This document shows positions 26,154-35,444 of a stretch of 64,000 nucleotides of DNA, piece after piece. A program made the translations under genes and the position numbers. The notes beneath the pieces are model-generated. The model did not search any database. It worked only from the letters and a program-made list of their open reading frames with translations, and was not told the DNA's origin. The number at the start of each line of letters is the position of its first letter. The stretch's first letter is position 1. Location: the NCBI GenBank assembly GCA_963837265.1, contig CAWIMQ010000001.1:744001-808000 (forward strand). Reading direction: 5' to 3'. Source of the DNA: DATBLE01 sp963837265. Its GTDB lineage: Bacteria; Actinomycetota; Thermoleophilia; Gaiellales; Gaiellaceae.

Positions 26154-26250
26154 GGTCTGATTCTTCCTGAACCTCACCGGCCGTGGAACGCCACCGCTGC
26201 GCGGGTTTTCCCTCCTGATCTGCGCATGCTCCTTTGTTAGCGTCGATTCC

Positions 26251-27036
26251 GTGGACGCCCCAGAGCCGACGTCGCTCGAGTTCGACGGCGCCACGATCCG
26301 GCTCCTGCGCGCGGGAAGCGGGGAGCCGCTCCTGTTCCTCCATCCCTCGGGGGGCGCCGGCCAGTGGCGCCCCTACCATGACCTCCTCAGCGAGCGATTC
26401 GACCTGATCGCACCCGATTGCCCGGGCTTCGGCGGGTCGGACCCGCTCGACTGGGTGGAGGGCATCGACGACCACGTCTACTTCACCCTCGACCTGCTCG
26501 ACCGGCTCGAGCTCGAGCGGCCGCACGTCGTCGGCGCCTCCTTCGGCGGCTGGGTCGCGGCCGAGCTCGCCGTGCACTCCCCGCACCGGGTCGGGCGGCT
26601 GGTGCTCGTCGACGCGATCGGGCTCGACCTTCCCGACCACCCCTTCGCCGACCTGTTCGCGATGACGCGCACCGAGACGGCGGAGGCGCTCTTCCACGAC
26701 CGGACGCTCGGCGAGCGGGCCTTCCCAGCCGACCCCGACGTGGACGTCCTCGTCCAGGACTACAAGGACAAGACCGCCTTCGCTACGGTCGCGTGGCACC
26801 CGTTCATGTGCGACCCGAAGCTCGCCCGCAGGCTCCGCCGTGTGACCGCTCCGACGCTCGTGCTCTGGGGGGCCGACGACAACGTCGCGCCGGTCGAGCA
26901 TGGCCGCCGGTACGCCGAGCTGATCCCGGGCGCGCGCCTGCAGGTCTTCGAGGGCTGCGGCCACGCCTCCCTCGTCGAGAACACGGCGCCGGCGGTCGAG
27001 GCGATCGTCGACTTCCTCGCCGGAGGGGGACGATGA
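26251..27036 (+). CDS. Alpha/beta-fold hydrolase
   Basis: 261 residues, GTG start. HPSGGAGQWRPY oxyanion region, GASFGGW nucleophile elbow, WGADDNVAPVEHGR acid and GCGHASLVENTAP His. It overlaps the luciferase-like oxygenase gene by 4 bp, so both are made together; a hydrolase that follows a Baeyer-Villiger-like or hydroxylating step is a common arrangement. Divergent from the other alpha/beta hydrolase, with a 97-bp shared promoter region. Confidence 0.87.
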   Translation: MDAPEPTSLEFDGATIRLLRAGSGEPLLFLHPSGGAGQWRPYHDLLSERFDLIAPDCPGFGGSDPLDWVEGIDDHVYFTLDLLDRLELERPHVVGASFGGWVAAELAVHSPHRVGRLVLVDAIGLDLPDHPFADLFAMTRTETAEALFHDRTLGERAFPADPDVDVLVQDYKDKTAFATVAWHPFMCDPKLARRLRRVTAPTLVLWGADDNVAPVEHGRRYAELIPGARLQVFEGCGHASLVENTAPAVEAIVDFLAGGGR

Positions 27037-28199
27037 CCGCTCCGTCGCGGATGCAGTTCTTCATGTTCCACCTGATGCCGTGGCCGGACCTGCCGGAGGA
27101 CTTCGACCGCTTCGAGTCGTCGTCGGTCACCTTCCCGAACGCCTTCTACGACCCCGTACGCGGGCACGAGCTCTACAACCGCTACCTGGACGAGCTGGAG
27201 TACGCGGAGCAGCTCGGCTTCGACGGCGTCTGCGTGAACGAGCACCACCAGACGGCGTACGGGAACATGCCGAGCCCGAACATCATGGCCGCGATGCTCG
27301 CCAGGCGCACGAGCCGGATCACGCTGGCGATCGTCGGCAACGGCCTCCCCCTGCGCGGCAACCCGCTGCGGGTCGCGGAGGAGGTGGCGATGATCGACGT
27401 CACGACCGGCGGCCGCGTGATCTCCGGCTTCGTCCGCGGCATCGGGATGGAGTACTTCGGCACCGGCGTCAACCCGACCGTCTCGCGTGACCGCTTCTAC
27501 GAGGCCCACGACCTGATTGTGAAGGCGTGGACGACGCCCGGCCCCTTCCGCTGGATCGGCAAGCACTACCGCTACAACTACGTGAACATCTGGCCGCGGC
27601 CGCTCCAGCAGCCGCACCCTCCGATCTGGGTGCCGGGGGTGGGCAGCAAGGAGACGATCGAGTGGATGGCGGAGAAGGAGTACACCTACCTCTCCGTCTA
27701 CGCGCCGCGAGTGCAGATCAAGAGCTGGTTCGACCAGCTCCGGGAGGCATACGAGGCGCGCGGGAAGAAGGCGAGTCCGGACCGGATCGGAATGCTGATC
27801 CCGATCTACGTCGCCGACAACGACGCGCAGGCGCACGAGGAGGGCCGCCAGCACGTCATGTGGCTGTTCAGCAAGGGCCTGAAGATGAAGTTCGAGCACC
27901 TGATGCCGCCCGGCTACGTCAGCCTGCAGGGGATCCGCGCCGGCCTCACGGGTCGTGCCCGCAAGCCGTTCCACGAGTACAGCTACGAGGAGCTGCTCGA
28001 GGCCGGCCAGGCGATCGTCGGCAGCCCCGAGAGCGTGCGCGACCAGCTCGCCGACGCCCAGCGGGAGCTCGGCTTCGGCGTCCTCTGCGCGCTCCTCCAG
28101 ATCGGCGACATGCCCCACGACCGGACGGTGCGGAGCATGGAGCTGTTCGCGAGCGAGGTCATGCCGCACTTCCGTACGGCGCCGGTTGCAGCAGGCTAG
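27033..28199 (+). CDS. LLM-class flavin-dependent oxidoreductase (luciferase-like)
   Basis: 388 residues. Bacterial-luciferase fold (PF00296): MFHLMPWPDLPEDF, YAEQLGFDGVCVNEHHQTAYG, MLARRTSRITLAIVGNGLPLRGNPLRVAEEVAMIDVTTGGR, SRDRFYEAHDLIVKAW. The NEHH motif and GNPLRVAEE region are typical of flavin-binding monooxygenases of this class. In actinobacteria such proteins use FMNH2 or F420; which one is not clear. With its hydrolase partner it should oxygenate an aromatic or heterocyclic substrate. Stop shared with the convergent SDR in CTAG. Confidence 0.88.
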   Translation: MTAPSRMQFFMFHLMPWPDLPEDFDRFESSSVTFPNAFYDPVRGHELYNRYLDELEYAEQLGFDGVCVNEHHQTAYGNMPSPNIMAAMLARRTSRITLAIVGNGLPLRGNPLRVAEEVAMIDVTTGGRVISGFVRGIGMEYFGTGVNPTVSRDRFYEAHDLIVKAWTTPGPFRWIGKHYRYNYVNIWPRPLQQPHPPIWVPGVGSKETIEWMAEKEYTYLSVYAPRVQIKSWFDQLREAYEARGKKASPDRIGMLIPIYVADNDAQAHEEGRQHVMWLFSKGLKMKFEHLMPPGYVSLQGIRAGLTGRARKPFHEYSYEELLEAGQAIVGSPESVRDQLADAQRELGFGVLCALLQIGDMPHDRTVRSMELFASEVMPHFRTAPVAAG

Positions 28200-28966
28200 A
28201 TCGCCGTCCGGCCGCCGTCCGCGACGAGCACCGAGCCGGTGACGAACGAGGCATCGTCGGAGGCGAGGAAGACCACCGCAGCCGCGATCTCGTCCGGATT
28301 GCCGTAGCGGCCGAGCGGGATGCGGCCTTCGAGGAAGGCGTGCACCGACGCCGGGTCGTCCGGTGCCGCCTGCTCCTCCAGCGAGCGCATCATCCGCGTG
28401 TCGGTCGGCCCCGGACAGATCGCGTTGACCCGGATCCCGTCCCGTGCCGCCTCGAGCGCGGCCACGCGCGTCAATCCGATGACGGCGTGCTTGCTCGCAA
28501 CGTACGCGCCGTGGTTGTGAAGGCCACGGATCCCGAGACCGGACGAGGTGTTGACGATGCTCCCGCCGTTCCCCGCGTCGGTCATCGCCCGCAGCGCATG
28601 CTTGAGATTGAGCCAGACGCCCTTCACGTTGACCGCGAGCACCCGGTCGAAGAGTGTCTCTTCAGCCTCCACGATCGGCTTCACCTCCCCTTCGATGCCC
28701 GCGTTGTTGAAGAGGACGTCGAGCCGGCCGAAACGCTCCACCGTCGCCGCGGTGTAGGTCTCCACGTCAACGGCGCAGGTGACGTCGGCCGCCTGGACGA
28801 GCGGATCGCCTGCTCCGCCGATCCGCCGCGCCGCCGCGTCCAGCACATCGCGATCTCGGTCGACGAGCGTCAGCTTCGCGCCCTCGCGCGCGAGAGCGGC
28901 CGCGACCGCGCCGCCGATCCCGCCCCCGGCGCCGGTCACGATCGCGACCTTGTCCTGGAGCCTCAC
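28196..28966 (-). CDS. Short-chain dehydrogenase/reductase
   Basis: 256 residues, GTG start overlapping the BKACE stop by 4 bp. TGAGGGIG, NNAGIEG, NTSSGLG, YVASK and the terminal FVTGSVLVADGG are complete classical-SDR motifs. ICPGPTDTRMM is the usual post-active-site loop. NAD(P)-dependent oxidation or reduction. Co-translated with a beta-keto acid cleavage enzyme, it may produce the keto acid that BKACE splits. Confidence 0.88.
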   Translation of the reverse strand: MRLQDKVAIVTGAGGGIGGAVAAALAREGAKLTLVDRDRDVLDAAARRIGGAGDPLVQAADVTCAVDVETYTAATVERFGRLDVLFNNAGIEGEVKPIVEAEETLFDRVLAVNVKGVWLNLKHALRAMTDAGNGGSIVNTSSGLGIRGLHNHGAYVASKHAVIGLTRVAALEAARDGIRVNAICPGPTDTRMMRSLEEQAAPDDPASVHAFLEGRIPLGRYGNPDEIAAAVVFLASDDASFVTGSVLVADGGRTAI

Positions 28967-29781
28967 CGCCGCGGCAGCGCGAGCCGCTCCTCGACCTCGG
29001 CGACGCCTGCAGGCTCACGCTCGAGCGAACGTGCGACCGCGACGAGCCGCTCGACGAGCTGGGCGTTCGAATCCACGGCAACACCCCGCCTGAGCATGAT
29101 CGTGTCCTCCATTCCGGTCCGGGCATTGCCGCCCATCGCCAGTCCGATCGCCGTCATCGGGAGATTCCAGCGGCCGATCGCGATCGCCTGCCAGACCGCA
29201 CCGTCGGGAAGGCGCTCGACGAGCTGGACGAGCGCGGAAGGTGTCGCCGGCATCCCGCCGCGGATTCCCATCACGATCGAGAACTGGAGCGGCTCCGGGA
29301 CGAGGCCCTCCTCGGCGAGCTGGAGCGCAACCTCGAGATGTCCAGTGTCGTAGATCTCGAGCTCTGGCTTCACCTCGAGTTCCTGCATGCGGGCGGCCAG
29401 CCGGCGCACGCCGTCGGGTGGGTTGCGAAACTCACCGTCGGCGAACGACATCGAGCAGGGATTGAGTGAGGCCATTCGAGGGCGTGCCTCGACGAGCTTC
29501 TCGCGCTCCTCGAACGGGACGTGCAGTCCGACGCCGGTCGAGAGCTGGACCAGCGCCGGGCACGCCTCCTCGATCATCGCAACCGTCCGGCGCGCGATCT
29601 CGAGGTCGGCGGTCGGCAAGCCGTCGGCGTCGCGCACGTGGACGTGGACGACGGCGGCCCCGGCCGCGTGGGCGCTACCGGCGGCCTGCGCGATCTCCAC
29701 GGGCGTCGTGGGCAGGTTCGGGTTGTCGCGCTTCGTGGCGATCGGCCCGGTAAGCGCACAGGTGATGACGGCCGAGCTCAC
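28963..29781 (-). CDS. Beta-keto acid cleavage enzyme (BKACE, DUF849)
   Basis: 272 residues, GTG start with GGAGG 5 nt upstream. ITCALTG..ATKRDNPNLPTTP at the start, AAVVHVHVRD with two metal-binding His, and FSIVMGIRGGMPATP are typical of the family. BKACE proteins condense a beta-keto acid with acetyl-CoA to give acetoacetate and a CoA ester, using Zn. First gene of a two-gene minus-strand operon with the SDR. It suggests that the local pathway ends in a beta-keto acid. Confidence 0.88.
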   Translation of the reverse strand: MSSAVITCALTGPIATKRDNPNLPTTPVEIAQAAGSAHAAGAAVVHVHVRDADGLPTADLEIARRTVAMIEEACPALVQLSTGVGLHVPFEEREKLVEARPRMASLNPCSMSFADGEFRNPPDGVRRLAARMQELEVKPELEIYDTGHLEVALQLAEEGLVPEPLQFSIVMGIRGGMPATPSALVQLVERLPDGAVWQAIAIGRWNLPMTAIGLAMGGNARTGMEDTIMLRRGVAVDSNAQLVERLVAVARSLEREPAGVAEVEERLALPRR

Positions 29782-29918
29782 GCGGGCCTCCTATCGGCTC
29801 GCCAGAGCCGGCGTCGCGGCCACGGGCCGCGGCGCCGAGCACCGTGTTGCCACCGTGGTCACGATCGCGGCCTTCTCTCCCCTGACCCGCCGGCCGGGGA
29901 TGTCGCCCAGGATCTCCT

Positions 29919-31046
29919 TCACGCCACGTGCCTCCTCTCGATGCCGGCGAGGACGCCGGCCAGGTCTTCGAGACTCGCCAGATTGTGTCCCGGCAGGAAC
30001 CGGTCGATGTACGGGAGCGCGGCGCTCATGCCACCCGCCAACGGCTCGTAGCCCGGATGGCCCTTGAGCGGGTTGACCCAGACGACCGCGTAGGCGCAGC
30101 GCGCAAGCCGCGCCATCTCCCGGCCGACCGTCGCGGTGTCCTCCCGCTCCCAACCGTCCGAGACGATGAGGACGACCGCGCCACGCGAGAGCGCGCGCCT
30201 GCCCCAGAGGTGGTTGAACGTCTTCAGCGACGCCCCGATCCGGGTCCCGCCGGACCAGTCGACGACGCTCGTCGCCGCCTCCTCGAGTGCCCGTTCCGGA
30301 TCGGGCCCGGACAACTCCTCGGTCAGCCGCGTCAGCCGCGTGCCGAACGCGAACGCCTCCACGCCGCGGCCGCTCTCGAGCAAGGCATGGACGAAGAGCA
30401 GGATGGCCCGTGAGTACGGCTCCATCGAGCCGGAGACGTCGCAGAGGACGATCAGCTTGCGGTGAGTCTCGACGCGGCTCCTGAAGGCGCGCTCGACAGG
30501 ATCACCGCCGCTCGCGAGCGAGGCGCGCACCATCCGCCGGAGGTCGAGGTTCGTGCCGCGCGAGTGCCGGCGAAGACGGTGCGAACGCCGGACGGGCCGA
30601 GAGCGCGCGAGTTCGGCGATCAGGCGCCGCACCCGGGCCAGCTCGTCCTTGCTCAGCTCCGAGAAGTCCTTGCGGCGAAGAAGCTCCTCGGGGCTCCAGC
30701 CGGCCCCGCGTTCGTCGCCGGGAGCGCCGGCGTCCTCCTCCTCGGCGTGTTCGGGGAGGGCCGCCTTTACTCCTTCCGTCCGCTCCCTGACCGACGTCTG
30801 CGACGGCGCGAGCTCCGGCGTGCGCAGGAACCAGGCGGCGAAGGCGCGGTCGAACGCGTCGAGGCCGTCGGCGCCCGAGACGAGCGTCTGCCGCAGCGTC
30901 CAGTAGACATCGTCGCGCCGCGCGAGCTCGACGGCGTCGAGCCCGCGGAGCGCGTCGGCCAAACGGCCCGCACCGACCTCGAGCCCCGCCTCGCGGAGAA
31001 TGCGCCCGAACGCCACCACCTGCAGGACGAGCGCGTTACCCGACAG
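29919..31046 (-). CDS. coxE: CoxE-type VWA domain protein
   Basis: 375 residues. A CTG start at 31046 is proposed: GGAGG is 6 nt upstream and the product keeps the family N-terminus LVLQVVAFGRILREAGLEVGAGR; GTG at 31019 is the conventional alternative. ALRGLDAVELARRDDVYWTLRQTLV and the MIDAS motif DVSGSM (DxSxS) identify the CoxE/VWA_2 family. CoxE acts with the MoxR ATPase CoxD in maturing the active site of CO dehydrogenase-type Mo hydroxylases. It overlaps the MoxR gene by 11 bp. Two Mo-hydroxylase large subunits within 30 kb give it likely clients. Confidence 0.87.
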   Translation of the reverse strand: MSGNALVLQVVAFGRILREAGLEVGAGRLADALRGLDAVELARRDDVYWTLRQTLVSGADGLDAFDRAFAAWFLRTPELAPSQTSVRERTEGVKAALPEHAEEEDAGAPGDERGAGWSPEELLRRKDFSELSKDELARVRRLIAELARSRPVRRSHRLRRHSRGTNLDLRRMVRASLASGGDPVERAFRSRVETHRKLIVLCDVSGSMEPYSRAILLFVHALLESGRGVEAFAFGTRLTRLTEELSGPDPERALEEAATSVVDWSGGTRIGASLKTFNHLWGRRALSRGAVVLIVSDGWEREDTATVGREMARLARCAYAVVWVNPLKGHPGYEPLAGGMSAALPYIDRFLPGHNLASLEDLAGVLAGIERRHVA

Positions 31047-31908
31047 CTCGGGCCTCCTCGACCAGCGCGGCGAGCGCCGCGTCGCGGACCGTCTCCAGGT
31101 CCTCGTGGTACTTGAGCACCGAGCCGAGCGTCTGCTCGACGAGCTCGGCGTCGAGCTCCCGCTGGCCGAGCACGGCAAGCGCGTGCGCCCAGTCGATCGT
31201 CTCCGCGACCCCGGGCGGCTTCGCCAGGTCGAGCGTTCGCAGGCCGCGGACGAAGCCGGCCGCCTGGGTGGCAAGCCGCTCGGGGATCCCGGGCACCCGC
31301 ATCAGCACGATCTCGATCTCCCGCTCGAGGCTCGGGTGCCCAATCCAGTGGAAGAGACAGCGGCGCTTGAGGGCGTCGTGCAGCTCGCGCGTGCGGTTGG
31401 AGGTCAGGATCACACTCGGTCGGTGGGTTGCGGCGACCGTGCCGATCTCGGGGATCGTGATCTGGAAATCGGAGAGGACCTCGAGCAGGAACGCCTCGAA
31501 CTCCTCGTCCGCACGGTCGATCTCGTCGATGAGGAGCACGACCGACTCCACGCTTTCGATCGCCTCGAGCAGCGGCCGCCGGATGAGGAACTCGGGCCCG
31601 AACAGCTCCCCCTCGGCGGTGCCCTCCTGCGCAGCCCGGATGTGGAGCAGCTGCCGTGAGTAGTTCCACTCGTAGACGGCATGGGCGATGTCGAGGCCCT
31701 CGTAGCACTGCAGGCGGATCAGGCGCGCCGGCAGGATCCGGGCGAGCGCCTTCGCCGCCTCCGTCTTGCCGACCCCGGCCTCACCCTCCAGTAGCAACGG
31801 CTTCTCCAGCCGCAATGAAAGGTAGAGCGCGATCGCGAGACTGCGGTCGGGCAGGTATTGGGCGTCCCGCAGCGCGCGCTCGATGTCTTCGATCGTCGCA
31901 AACGCCAT
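31036..31908 (-). CDS. MoxR-type AAA+ ATPase, CoxD-like
   Basis: 290 residues. Walker A GEAGVGKTEAAK, Walker B VVLLIDEIDRADEEFEAFLLEVL, sensor 1 LTSNRTRELHDALKRRC and the MoxR insertion EGLDIAHAVYEWNY. The EWNYSRQLLHIR stretch is characteristic of CoxD-like MoxR proteins. CoxD unfolds or remodels apo-CO dehydrogenase so that the sulfido ligand and metal can be inserted. Paired here with CoxE. It may serve the nearby Mo hydroxylases or ones elsewhere. Confidence 0.9.
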   Translation of the reverse strand: MAFATIEDIERALRDAQYLPDRSLAIALYLSLRLEKPLLLEGEAGVGKTEAAKALARILPARLIRLQCYEGLDIAHAVYEWNYSRQLLHIRAAQEGTAEGELFGPEFLIRRPLLEAIESVESVVLLIDEIDRADEEFEAFLLEVLSDFQITIPEIGTVAATHRPSVILTSNRTRELHDALKRRCLFHWIGHPSLEREIEIVLMRVPGIPERLATQAAGFVRGLRTLDLAKPPGVAETIDWAHALAVLGQRELDAELVEQTLGSVLKYHEDLETVRDAALAALVEEARAVG

Positions 31909-32196
31909 CGATCGACTCTACCGCGTCGGAAACGCCCCCAAGAGGTCCCCTTCCGCTCGATCGGTCACCGCGGCAGACAGCCCCGCCGGTGCTATGACAC
32001 AGGTGACGATCATCAAGCGGGCGACTCGGATGCGTCCTGGAATCGTGCCAGGGGGGCCGCGTACGGAACGTGCAGGCATGCCGCAGGTCAATTCGCGCTC
32101 ACAATCCGGCGATGGTTGGCTTCGCCGACCGAGTTTGAAACGGATCGCGGTGCGATGCCCCGTGTTCCGCGTGGGCGCCCACTCACCCCAGCCCGA

Positions 32197-32901
32197 GTGA
32201 GACCGGCAGGCCCGTACGTCGGAACCTCCGGCTTCTCGTACCCGTCATGGCGCGGGACGAAGGATGGCGAGCTCGCGGCTCTGCTGAACGCCTCGTTCGG
32301 CCAGCCCGGCTTCTACCCGGCCGGGACGCCGCAGCGCGAGTTCCTGCGTTCCTACGCCGAGCGGCTGCCGTCCGTCGAGCTGAACGCGACCTTCTACCAG
32401 CTCCCCTCCGAGGAGCGGCTGCGCGCGTGGGCCGAGCAGACACCGCCCGGCTTCCGGTTCGCGGTGAAGATGAACCGGCGCGCGACGCACTTCGGCGACC
32501 TCTCGATCGTCGGCACGTTCTGCGAGCGAGCCCGTGTGCTCGGCGACCGGCTCGGGCCGATCCTCGTGCAGCTGCCGCCGACCCGGCCGCGGGACGACGG
32601 CTGGCTCGAGCTCTTTCTCTCCTCGGCCGACCCGGAGCTGCGCTACGCCTTCGAGTTCCGCAACGAGACGTGGGCCGGCGTGCGCGGAGTCCAGCGGGTG
32701 AACGGGCTCGACGGCGACGCGCCCTTCCGCTACCTCCGCCTCCGCGAGCCTCCGTACGACGAGGCGGCGATCCGAGGGTGGGCGGAGACGCTCGGCCCGC
32801 TCGTCGCCGCCGGGGTCGAGGTATACGCGTACTTCAAGCACGAGGACGCGCCGCTCGCACCGGCGTACGCGGCCCGCCTGCTCGAGCTCCTCTCGCCCTA
32901 G
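32197..32901 (+). CDS. DUF72 family protein
   Basis: 234 residues with GTG at 32197; the in-frame extension upstream has non-coding character. PYVGTSGFSYPSWRG at the start, SVELNATFYQLPSEERLRAWAEQTPPGFRFAVKMNRRATH and EFRNETW are the DUF72 (YecE-like) signature. TIM-barrel fold; biochemical role unknown. Stop codon is shared with that of the convergent aminotransferase (CTAG). The 288 bp upstream (31909-32196) show no credible gene. Confidence 0.87.
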   Translation: MRPAGPYVGTSGFSYPSWRGTKDGELAALLNASFGQPGFYPAGTPQREFLRSYAERLPSVELNATFYQLPSEERLRAWAEQTPPGFRFAVKMNRRATHFGDLSIVGTFCERARVLGDRLGPILVQLPPTRPRDDGWLELFLSSADPELRYAFEFRNETWAGVRGVQRVNGLDGDAPFRYLRLREPPYDEAAIRGWAETLGPLVAAGVEVYAYFKHEDAPLAPAYAARLLELLSP

Positions 32902-34058
32902 AAGCGCGCGGCCGCATCGAGGTGCCGTTCGTGGACGCCCGAGGCGAGGATCTCCTCGATCTGCGCGACCGCATGGGCCAGCTCGTCCTCGGTGTTGAAG
33001 AAGTGCGGACCGAGCCGCAGGCCGACCTCGGGCCGGAAGTCGCAGAGGATCTGCCGCTCGGCGAGCTCGCGGTGCACGGCCGGGAAACCCGGCACGCGCA
33101 CGGTGACGCTGGCACCGCGGCGGGCAGGCTCGCGCTGCGAGGTGACCTCGAGCCCGGCGTCGTCGAGAAGCCGGATCAGGTGGTCGGTGAGCGCGAGCGA
33201 GCGCTCGCGGATCGCGCCGACGCCGACCTCCTCGATCACGTCGTAGCCTGCGGTCGCCGCGTACAGGGCGGGGACGTTCGGCGTCCCCGTCAGGAAGCGG
33301 GCGATTCCGTCTGCGTACTCGAGCTCGGGCTCGAACGCGAACGGCCGCGCGTGGCCCTGCCACCCGACGAGGCTCGGCTCGAGTCGCCGGATCAAGTCGG
33401 GACGCACGTAGAGCCATCCCGCCCCGGGGCCGCCGCAGAGCCACTTGACCGAGCCGCCGGCCGCGAACGCGACGCCGAGCGTCGAGACGTCGAGCGGCAC
33501 GGCGCCGGCGGACTGGTACGCGTCGAGCAGCACGTACGCGCCCGCTTCCTCCGCCCGCCGCTGCACCGTCTCGACGTCCTGGAGCTCGGCGGTCTTGTAG
33601 AGAACGTGGCTCAGCGGGACGAGGAGCGTCCGCTCGTCGATCGCCTCTACCAGCGCCCCGAGGTCCGGGACCACCTCGAGCTCCGCCCAGGGCTGCGCCT
33701 GGAGCAGGTATCGAACCGACGGGAACTCGCCCTCGACGTACACGATCCGGTTTCGCTCCTGTCCTGCGGGATCGAGCCGGAAGCAGGAGAGGACGACCGC
33801 CACGGCGACGGTCACGTTCTGGTGCATGCAGACCGTGCCGGGCCGCGCGCCGACGACGCGCCCGACCTGGTCGCCGACGGTGAGCGGCAGGTCCCACCAA
33901 CCCTCGCCCCAGGAGCGGATCCCGCGCGTCCTCCACATGCGCGTGTACTCGGCGAGGCGGTCCTCGGCCGCGGCGGGCATCGCCGCGAGCGAGTGGTTGA
34001 TCAGGTAGGTGGTCTCGGCGAGGATCGGGAAGCGCTCGCGGTAGGCGGCGACATCCAC
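32898..34058 (-). CDS. Class V aminotransferase / cysteine desulfurase-like PLP enzyme
   Basis: 386 residues, GTG start. TYLINHSLAAMP at the N-terminus, LLDAYQSAGAVPLDV with the PLP-binding Asp, and GGSVKWLCGGPG with the Schiff-base Lys place it in the kynureninase-like branch of class V. LTGTPNVPALYAA is the substrate-side loop. Closest in style to kynureninase (EYTRMWRTRGIRSWGEGWW), but kynureninases are usually longer (about 400-420). Reaction could be kynureninase-type cleavage or a desulfurase/epimerase. Only 23 bp separate it from the divergent M20 gene. Confidence 0.83.
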   Translation of the reverse strand: MDVAAYRERFPILAETTYLINHSLAAMPAAAEDRLAEYTRMWRTRGIRSWGEGWWDLPLTVGDQVGRVVGARPGTVCMHQNVTVAVAVVLSCFRLDPAGQERNRIVYVEGEFPSVRYLLQAQPWAELEVVPDLGALVEAIDERTLLVPLSHVLYKTAELQDVETVQRRAEEAGAYVLLDAYQSAGAVPLDVSTLGVAFAAGGSVKWLCGGPGAGWLYVRPDLIRRLEPSLVGWQGHARPFAFEPELEYADGIARFLTGTPNVPALYAATAGYDVIEEVGVGAIRERSLALTDHLIRLLDDAGLEVTSQREPARRGASVTVRVPGFPAVHRELAERQILCDFRPEVGLRLGPHFFNTEDELAHAVAQIEEILASGVHERHLDAAARF

Positions 34059-34081
34059 GCGGCGAGTATAGGGTCGGAGCG

Positions 34082-35191
34082 GTGGACGCCCTCCCGCTGC
34101 TGGAGCGGCTGGTCTCGATCGACTCGGTCAACCCGTCGCTCGGCGGGCCCGGCGAGGGAGAGATCGCCGCGTTCGTCGCCGAGTGGGCGCGCAAGGCGGG
34201 GTTGGAGGTCGAGCTCGACGAGGCGGCGCCGGGCCGGCCGAACGTGATCGCGACCGCACAGGGCTCGGGCGGCGGGCGGACGCTGCTCCTGAACGCCCAC
34301 ACCGACACCGTCGGGCTCGGCGCGATGGCCGATCCGCTCGTCCCGCGCATCGAGGCGGGTCGCCTCTACGGCCGCGGCGCGTACGACATGAAGGGCGGCC
34401 TCGCCGCGTGCCTGGTCGCAGCAGCGGAGGCGTCCCGGCGCGGACTCGCCGGCGACGTCGTGGTGACCGCCGTGGTCGACGAGGAGCTTTCCTCGCTCGG
34501 CACGCAGGCCGTGCTGGAGCGGATTCCGCGGCCGGACGCGGCGATCGTCGCCGAGCCGACCCAGATGCGGGTCTGCGTCGCACACAAGGGCTTCGTCGCC
34601 TTCGAGGTCGAGACGCGTGGCCGCGCGGCGCACGGCTCGCGGCCGGACCTCGGGGTGGACGCGATCGCGAAGATGGGCCGCGTTCTCGTCGGCCTCGAAG
34701 CGCTGGACCGGTCGCTGCGCGAGCAGCCGGCGCACCGCCTGCTCGGAAGCGGCTCGGTGCACGCCGGCGTCGTCGCCGGCGGCAGCGAGTTCTCGACGTA
34801 CCCGGAGCGGTGCCTGCTCCAGGCCGAGCGGCGCACCGTCCCGGGCGAGTCGCTCGCCCGGGTGGAGTCGGAGCTGGAGGAGCTCCTCGACGGCTTGCGG
34901 CAAGCCGACGACGCCTTCACGGGATCGTGGCGCGTCGTCGCCGCCCGGGACCCGTTCGAGGTGCCGGCGGCCGAGGAGATCGTCCGGCTGCTCCGGGCGC
35001 TCGCCGGTACCGGCGAGCCCGTCGGCGAGAGCTACTGGACGGACGCCGCGCTGATCGCGGAGCTCGCTCCGACCGTCGTTTTCGGCCCGGGCGGCGAGGG
35101 CGCGCACGCGGCGGTCGAGTGGGTCTCGATCGCGGACGTCGAGCGGTGTGCAGGCGTGCTGCTGTCGGTGGCGACCGAGCTCTGCGGGTGA
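34082..35191 (+). CDS. M20-family peptidase (ArgE/DapE-like)
   Basis: 369 residues, GTG start. NAHTDTVGLG, YGRGAYDMKGGLAA, VVDEELSSLGT and HGSRPDLGVDAI show the classic M20 ligands and the dimerisation-domain start. Shorter and different in type from the two M20 enzymes of the catabolic island (here DMKGG, there NDKGP). Likely an N-acyl-amino-acid or succinyl-type hydrolase. Divergent from the aminotransferase, with promoters in a 23-bp gap that must overlap coding sequence. Confidence 0.87.
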   Translation: MDALPLLERLVSIDSVNPSLGGPGEGEIAAFVAEWARKAGLEVELDEAAPGRPNVIATAQGSGGGRTLLLNAHTDTVGLGAMADPLVPRIEAGRLYGRGAYDMKGGLAACLVAAAEASRRGLAGDVVVTAVVDEELSSLGTQAVLERIPRPDAAIVAEPTQMRVCVAHKGFVAFEVETRGRAAHGSRPDLGVDAIAKMGRVLVGLEALDRSLREQPAHRLLGSGSVHAGVVAGGSEFSTYPERCLLQAERRTVPGESLARVESELEELLDGLRQADDAFTGSWRVVAARDPFEVPAAEEIVRLLRALAGTGEPVGESYWTDAALIAELAPTVVFGPGGEGAHAAVEWVSIADVERCAGVLLSVATELCG

Positions 35192-35444
35192 TTCCGGCCG
35201 GGTTCCGACAGGCCTGCTCGATGCACGGACGGCGCCGCGAACGAGGCAGCCCCCGCCCATAGGGTGGGGAGCCGACCCGCCGCCCTCTGGCGGCAACGAT
35301 ACCGGCCGCCGAGTGACCGGTCTCCGCCCGGGAGGTGACGATAGTGGGTCGATTCCGACCGGAGCGCGGCAACTGCGCCGGTACCCGCAACAGCCTCTCT
35401 CGATCGTCGCCGGGCGTGACGATCCGATTCTGGATAATGCGCGG
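35192..35444 (+). other. 253-bp gap with a short hairpin, no gene
   Basis: No credible coding region. It contains GCCGCC-CTCT-GGCGGC (35279-35294), a six-pair hairpin, and GC-rich inverted segments further on, before the small CMD gene. It could be a terminator for the M20 gene or a structured leader. I could not match it to a riboswitch class. Confidence 0.3.

Noticed and set aside
35192..35444. Guanidine or SAM-type riboswitch before the small CMD gene
   Set aside because: Some short strings resemble riboswitch pieces, but I could not fold a known consensus. A covariance-model search would decide.
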